Shown here: in pieces, positions 44,838 through 49,350 of the stretch | Numbering within the stretch: position 1 is the stretch's first letter | How the letters are laid out: every line of letters starts with the position of its first letter | Source: Bacteroidota bacterium | GTDB taxonomy: Bacteria > Bacteroidota > Ignavibacteria > Kapaibacteriales > UBA2268 | Assembly: GCA_029974985.1 (NCBI GenBank) | Contig: JARKQC010000142.1 | Span: 1-49,350, forward strand | DNA length: 49,350 bases | Direction: 5' to 3' | The notes under the pieces: generated by a model | Databases searched by the model: none | What the model was told of the DNA's origin: nothing | What the model saw: only the letters and a program-made list of their open reading frames with translations | Position numbers and translations under genes: made by a program

Positions 44838-45674
44838 TTACTTAGAAATTATTAAATTTATTAATATAGATTTATCAACAAATTCACCTGCTTCGGGATC
44901 TTGTCCAATAATTGTATTCGGTGTAAATGTTTCACTTTGTTTATAAGAAATCTCGCCTATTGAAAGTCCTATTTTTTGTAAAAGTTCGATTACCTCATCA
45001 TATCTAAGCCCAACAAGTGATGGAACGCTAATTTGAATATTCGAACCAAGACTAATTACTATATTCACAGAAGTACCATAAGGCACCATTTTTCCGATAG
45101 AAATACTTTGTGCCATTACTGTATCTTTTGCAATAAATTCGCTATTATCGTAATTGATTTCACCTAGTTCGAGCCCTACTTTACTAAGCTCGTTCCTTAC
45201 AATGCTAATAGGGAATCCAATTAAATTTGGTACGGCAACCATTTCTTTACCTTTGCTTAAAGTTAAATATATGGTTCTCCCCTCTTTTATTTCAAGATTT
45301 GATGTAGGGATATGTTTTACAACAACATTCTCGGGATATTCTTCACTATATATTTCTTGAACTACTTTATAAGATAATTTATTTTTTTGTAATTCAATGA
45401 TAGCTTCATCAAGCGATTTACCTGATAAATTAGGCACTTTTACTAAATCTCTACTATGAACTATTGATGGCATAATAATTCCATCAAAAAGAAGAAATAC
45501 AAAATAAAGTGATAAAAAGAATATTAAAAGTATTATCAAATATGGACTTAATTTCTTAATATCATAGTTTAATTTTATCCCAAAATTTTCGTTATCTTTA
45601 TTTCTATATTTGCTATAAGGTTTATGAATTTTTTCTTGATTATTATTTTCGTTATTTTGTTCTTCGTAATTCAA
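44838..45674 (-). CDS. PASTA-domain membrane protein without kinase
   Basis: The 278-residue protein has a polar, Asn/Glu-rich cytosolic N-terminus (1-45), one membrane helix (about 46-72) and three PASTA domains (about 80-145, 148-213 and 214-278). The domains start VPNLSGKSLDEAI, VPNLIGFPISIV and VPSLVGLRYDEVI. PASTA domains bind peptidoglycan fragments, usually as the outer part of Ser/Thr kinases or PBP2x; here neither domain is present. The only start available is TTG at 45674, since an in-frame stop lies shortly upstream and no ATG precedes the helix. It probably senses or binds cell wall. Confidence 0.83.
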   Translation of the reverse strand: MNYEEQNNENNNQEKIHKPYSKYRNKDNENFGIKLNYDIKKLSPYLIILLIFFLSLYFVFLLFDGIIMPSIVHSRDLVKVPNLSGKSLDEAIIELQKNKLSYKVVQEIYSEEYPENVVVKHIPTSNLEIKEGRTIYLTLSKGKEMVAVPNLIGFPISIVRNELSKVGLELGEINYDNSEFIAKDTVMAQSISIGKMVPYGTSVNIVISLGSNIQISVPSLVGLRYDEVIELLQKIGLSIGEISYKQSETFTPNTIIGQDPEAGEFVDKSILINLIISK

Positions 45675-45864
45675 TTTGTTGTAATTTTTTATTTATAAAA
45701 ATTAAAATTTAAAAATACATAAATTATTTATAAAAATAAAATTTACTTAATATTTTATTAAATATTTTTTTTTACATAAAATTTTTTTTAAACGAAATCA
45801 ACTAAATTAGTAATTTTTTTTATAATATATTTGTATGATATTTTAAAATGTTGTATATTTACTT

Positions 45865-46665
45865 ATGAAATATATAATAATAATAATATTGATATTTTTT
45901 GTTAATAATGCTTTTTCAAAGACTGATGTAGATGATCAAAAATTGATAAAGCAGAAAAGAAAATTTACTTCTTTGATTTTTTTCTCATTAGGAATGCCGT
46001 TTAGTTCGGGTTCAAAAGATTTTTTTAATAATTATGATAAATTTTTTAAAGGATATAAAAAAGACTTCAAATTATTACCAACAATTATAGCTGGTACAAA
46101 ACTTCGTTTTGATAATAATTATAGAATTGGTGTACAATTCTTATATCAAAAAACAAATTTAAGAGATATTTATAGCGAAATTGTTGATGAAGTTGATAAT
46201 TCTGGTTATAGAGAATATTCGCAAATATTTGATATTTCTGATATTCCCATTTTTTTAACTGCGGAATACCTTCCATATACTTCTCAATTTAGAACTTATG
46301 TCGGAGGTGGGTTAGGTTTTTTAATTAGGAATATTAAGTGGAATGAGAGAATTAATTCAAGTATAATTTTAGATAAGCGTAAAGGAGGACTAAATTTTAA
46401 TTCAACTGATGTGTTTACGTGTTTAAAAATTTATTCTGGATTAGAATTGGGGTTTGATAAAATGTCGGAATATACTTTCCTCGGAAGTTTAGTTTTCGAA
46501 GTATCTTATAACTATACTATCGCAAAATCTGAGATTTATAAAAGTGTTAAAAATCAATTCTTCCCAGAGAAAAATGAATTAAATAATAAAGTTAATATTT
46601 TGCCCGGTTATTTTATTTTTTCTGTAGCGTTAACTTTTAACTTTAATAAACTTGAAAATTATTAA
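45865..46665 (+). CDS. Outer-membrane beta-barrel-like protein
   Basis: The 266-residue protein has a signal peptide (about 1-18, ending NNAFSK). Repeating amphipathic strands such as GTKLRFDNNYRIGVQFLYQ and YVGGGLGFLIRN, and an ending PGYFIFSVALTFNFNKL, suggest an OmpA/porin-family-like barrel. It is monocistronic after a long AT-rich leader. No specific function can be assigned. Confidence 0.6.
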   Translation: MKYIIIIILIFFVNNAFSKTDVDDQKLIKQKRKFTSLIFFSLGMPFSSGSKDFFNNYDKFFKGYKKDFKLLPTIIAGTKLRFDNNYRIGVQFLYQKTNLRDIYSEIVDEVDNSGYREYSQIFDISDIPIFLTAEYLPYTSQFRTYVGGGLGFLIRNIKWNERINSSIILDKRKGGLNFNSTDVFTCLKIYSGLELGFDKMSEYTFLGSLVFEVSYNYTIAKSEIYKSVKNQFFPEKNELNNKVNILPGYFIFSVALTFNFNKLENY

Positions 46666-46789
46666 TAAAACAAAGTTTTAATAATTACGTTAAATTTTGA
46701 AAATACTGATTTATTTTTTGCTTTTTTTTTAAAAAAAAAGTGTAATATATAATTTACAAATTTTTTATTATAAATTGATTGAGGTTGAT

Positions 46790-47095
46790 ATGAAAACCCA
46801 AATAACATTCAGGCACACTACTGCGACTCATCCTAAATTACATGACGAAGCATTGAGCATCGCAAATGGATTTACTAAATATCACGACGGTATTATTTCT
46901 ACCAATGTTGAATTTATCAACGAAGTAAATAAAACTGTTGGCATTACCGTTCATCTAACTGGTAATACTATTGCAGCAAAAGAAGATTCTGATGATTTCC
47001 ATAAAAGTCTGCATAATGCTTCTGAAAAAATCATAAGACAAATTAAGAAATACAAAACGAAACAAATTTCAAGTAGAACAAAAGATATCGATTAG
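46790..47095 (+). CDS. hpf: Ribosome hibernation-promoting factor (short HPF/RaiA family)
   Basis: The 101-residue protein has the beta-alpha-beta-beta-beta-alpha pattern of short HPF: MKTQITFRHTTATHPKLHDEALSIANGFTKYHDGI, then NKTVGITVHLTGNTIAAKEDSDDFHKSLHNASEKIIRQIKKYK. These proteins bind the decoding centre and store ribosomes in stationary phase. GAGG lies five bases before the ATG at 46790. A TTG at 46775 would lengthen it and is not needed. A clear terminator follows. Confidence 0.88.
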   Translation: MKTQITFRHTTATHPKLHDEALSIANGFTKYHDGIISTNVEFINEVNKTVGITVHLTGNTIAAKEDSDDFHKSLHNASEKIIRQIKKYKTKQISSRTKDID

Positions 47096-47125
47096 TAATA
47101 ATTTAAATTAATTTTTTCATTTTTT

Positions 47126-47160
47126 AACGGAGTAAATTTAGTTTTACTCCGTTTTTTTTA
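47126..47160 (+). terminator. Rho-independent terminator after hpf
   Basis: Perfect stem AACGGAGTAAA (47126-47136) / TTTACTCCGTT (47143-47153) with a six-base loop, then T-run. Confidence 0.88.
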
Positions 47161-47319
47161 AATTTTTAAATTTTTTTAGACAACAGTAAAATAATTATTA
47201 TTTATTTTAAAATATTTATTTATTTTTATATAAATTTTATTTTAATCAATTATTTATTTTTTAAAATTAATATTACAAATTTGAAATTTTATATTTTAAA
47301 ATTATTTAGGGTTTTTTTT

Positions 47320-49350
47320 ATGAAGAAGTTTTTTCTTGTATTAATTAGTTTTCTCCTTATGATAACAGCTTCTTATTCACATAATTGTAATTGGGCTACA
47401 AAAATTGGTGGACTTGGCTCAGAAACGGTTGATGTTTTAGCTCTTGATAGTTCTGGTTATACTGTAATTGGTGGTGCTTTTTATGATGATGATTGCGTCT
47501 TCACTCCAAGTATAACTCTAAATAAAGTTGGTACAAGTAATTTATTTTTAGCCAAATATTTTGATGATACTTGTTTATGGGCTGTTTCTATAACTGGGTC
47601 AAATTATCAGTATATTTATGATATTGCTACTGATAAAAATGGCAATATATATATTACTGGATTTTATGATAGTCCAACTCTTAATTTCAATAATAGTATA
47701 AGTTTAACAAATAATAATTATTCAAATGGTTTTTTAGCAAAATTTGATAGCAATGGGGTATGCCAATGGGCTGAACGAATTTATAGTAATTCAGATGCAT
47801 TATCTTATGATTTATTAGTTGATAATAATAATATTTTTATTTCTGGTTATTATTGGGGTACTTCATTAAATTTTAATAATGGAATATCTTTATCTAATGT
47901 AAAAAATGCAGACAGTTTTTTAGCAAAATATAATAGTAGTGGGCAGTGTATTTGGGCTGAAAATATTGGTGGTTATGGAAATGACTATATAATGGATATA
48001 GCAAAAGATAGTGATAATAATATTTATGCTGTTGGGTACTATGTCGGGAATGGAATTAGTTTAAATAATGGTAAATTCCTTGATGGTCCAAGTGGTGCTG
48101 ATGGATTTATAATCAAATTTGATAATAATGGAGTGTGCCAATGGGCTGATAAAATTTATGGTAATAATATGGACCTTGCTTTTAATATTTCAATAGATAA
48201 AAATAATAAAATTAGAGTAATGGGACAATTTTCAAGCCCATCTTTATATGCCAATAATGGAATTGAATTAATTTCTGGACATCCAACTGGAGACGATATT
48301 TATTGTGTTACTTATGACACTGCAGGAGTATGTTCGAGTATTGTTTATATTATTGGTAATTTTGAGAATTATATGCATAGAAATTATATAAGTTACGATA
48401 GCCTTGGTAATTATTATTTATCAGCTTCTTATCGTAATAAGGATTTGAATATTAATGGTGCATTCAACCTTCCATTATATAATAATATTGATATCTTCAT
48501 TACAAAATTCGATGCAGATGATAATTTTGTATGGGCAAAAAGATTAGCTGGTAATTTTAATGATTATGAGAATAGTATTTTAGTATATGATGAAAATAAA
48601 TTATTATTAGCCGGTAATTTTAATAGTATTGAATTAAGTTTTTCAAATGATATCAAATTAACCAATAACTCATTACAATACTATGACTCAGAAGGATTTT
48701 TAGCTAATATTTCTGATTGTAATTTAAGTGTTAAACATTCTATCAGCTTAGTTTCAGGTTGGAATATGATTTCAACTTATGTGGAACCCATTGATAAAAC
48801 AATGGACTCAATTTGGTTTAATATTCTAAACTCAGTTAATTTAGTAAAAGATATATCTGGAAAAAGTTATATTCCAAGTTTTAATATTAATCAAATTGGC
48901 GATTGGAATAAATATCAAGGTTATCAAGTATTTATGAGTCAAAATAAAACGCTCGAAATCAACGGAACTGAATTAGAACCCGAAAATACTCCAATTTCAC
49001 TCAATTCAGGCTGGTCTATGATTTCTTATTTAAGGAAATCTGATCAAAGTATTATTACGGCGCTTGCAACATTAGTTAGCGATAGTGCGTTGAATATCGC
49101 CAAAGATATCTCAGGAAAATCCTATATTCCTCAATTTAGTATTAATCAAATAGGAAATATGCAACCGGGGCAAGGCTATCAAGCATTTTTGGTAAAAAAT
49201 GCTACATTGACATATCCAGCCAATTCATCGGGCAGAGTATTAGCGCAAGCCATTAGCCCAATGCCTAAATATCTAATTCCAGAATATAACAGAACGGGAA
49301 ATTCAGCAGTTGCAATATTTTCTATAGATGCTAATGATGGCGATGAAATA
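47320..49350 (+). CDS. Large secreted SBBP beta-propeller repeat protein (3' end off window)
   Basis: An ATG at 47320 opens 677 codons that continue past the window edge. The signal peptide (1-20: MKKFFLVLISFLLMITASYS) is followed by repeated units typical of SBBP beta-propellers (about 21-470), for example FLAKFDSNGVCQWAERI, FLAKYNSSGQCIWAENI and FIIKFDNNGVCQWADKI. Then come two copies of another module (473-557 and 558-633), with SGWNMIS/SGWSMIS and KDISGKSYIP in each. Such proteins in this lineage usually end in a T9SS sorting domain, but that end is not visible. GGG precedes the start after a 224-base AT-rich gap. It is probably a surface or secreted protein of unknown function. Confidence 0.85.
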   Translation, partial: MKKFFLVLISFLLMITASYSHNCNWATKIGGLGSETVDVLALDSSGYTVIGGAFYDDDCVFTPSITLNKVGTSNLFLAKYFDDTCLWAVSITGSNYQYIYDIATDKNGNIYITGFYDSPTLNFNNSISLTNNNYSNGFLAKFDSNGVCQWAERIYSNSDALSYDLLVDNNNIFISGYYWGTSLNFNNGISLSNVKNADSFLAKYNSSGQCIWAENIGGYGNDYIMDIAKDSDNNIYAVGYYVGNGISLNNGKFLDGPSGADGFIIKFDNNGVCQWADKIYGNNMDLAFNISIDKNNKIRVMGQFSSPSLYANNGIELISGHPTGDDIYCVTYDTAGVCSSIVYIIGNFENYMHRNYISYDSLGNYYLSASYRNKDLNINGAFNLPLYNNIDIFITKFDADDNFVWAKRLAGNFNDYENSILVYDENKLLLAGNFNSIELSFSNDIKLTNNSLQYYDSEGFLANISDCNLSVKHSISLVSGWNMISTYVEPIDKTMDSIWFNILNSVNLVKDISGKSYIPSFNINQIGDWNKYQGYQVFMSQNKTLEINGTELEPENTPISLNSGWSMISYLRKSDQSIITALATLVSDSALNIAKDISGKSYIPQFSINQIGNMQPGQGYQAFLVKNATLTYPANSSGRVLAQAISPMPKYLIPEYNRTGNSAVAIFSIDANDGDEI

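Overview
The window is about 49 kb of very AT-rich bacterial chromosome from the Bacteroidota/Chlorobiota (FCB) lineage. Four observations support this. There is a PorX-type response regulator with a PglZ domain. Several secreted proteins end in the C-terminal sorting domain of the type IX secretion system (T9SS). A batB-batC-batD-batE aerotolerance operon is present. The tRNA-Phe promoter fits the Bacteroidetes TTTG / TAnnTTTG pattern exactly. The mix of T9SS cargo, SBBP-type repeats, dockerin-like modules and a 13-heme cytochrome resembles Ignavibacteria/Kapabacteria-type genomes, but no rRNA is present, so the class is an inference. I see no phage, insertion sequence, CRISPR array, integrase or defence locus. 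Nearly all genes are intact and chromosomal in character.

Layout. 1-8.5 kb: the start of a DUF47 protein, porX, tRNA-Phe, fumC, a SemiSWEET sugar transporter, glnS, a solitary NusG-like factor, and folP with a LON-domain gene. 8.6-13.1 kb: a membrane sensor histidine kinase, a degenerate inverted-repeat element, and a T9SS-exported arylsulfotransferase-like protein. 13.4-20.9 kb: a pcrA/uvrD helicase, a ferric-reductase-like membrane protein, then batB-C-D-E with ATGA overlaps. 20.9-27 kb: a dockerin-containing T9SS protein, a thioredoxin-like protein, then a metallophosphoesterase-waaA-kdsB-ogg run in which lipid A/Kdo genes stand together. 27-30.5 kb (minus strand): a tightly overlapping operon for a four-cluster Fe-S protein (HybA-like), a NrfD/HybB membrane subunit and a 13-heme cytochrome c, probably a quinone-linked periplasmic electron-transfer complex. 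30.7-38.3 kb: xth, a small haem protein, tRNA(CAT), two exported proteins, rhomboid protease, a polysaccharide flippase, argD, umuD and dtd. 38.5-44.7 kb: a STAS protein and an exbB-exbD-exbD-tonB cluster followed by a small membrane protein, a PstS-like lipoprotein and a TPR protein. 44.8-49.35 kb: a PASTA protein without a kinase, a beta-barrel-like protein, hpf, and the start of a large secreted SBBP-repeat protein that runs off the window.

How the genes work together. The envelope theme is strong. PorX would control T9SS, whose cargo is encoded at 10.6, 20.9 and 33.2 kb (and possibly 47.3 kb). TonB/ExbBD would energise outer-membrane import. WaaA/KdsB, and possibly the phosphoesterase, would build the Kdo-lipid A core. 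The strongest candidates for a less-described system are the Fe-S/NrfD/13-heme operon, which has no hydrogenase or reductase catalytic subunit beside it, and the phosphoesterase-waaA-kdsB cluster, where the phosphoesterase may supply the LpxH/LpxG step. All functional assignments come from reading motifs by eye; no database search was run.
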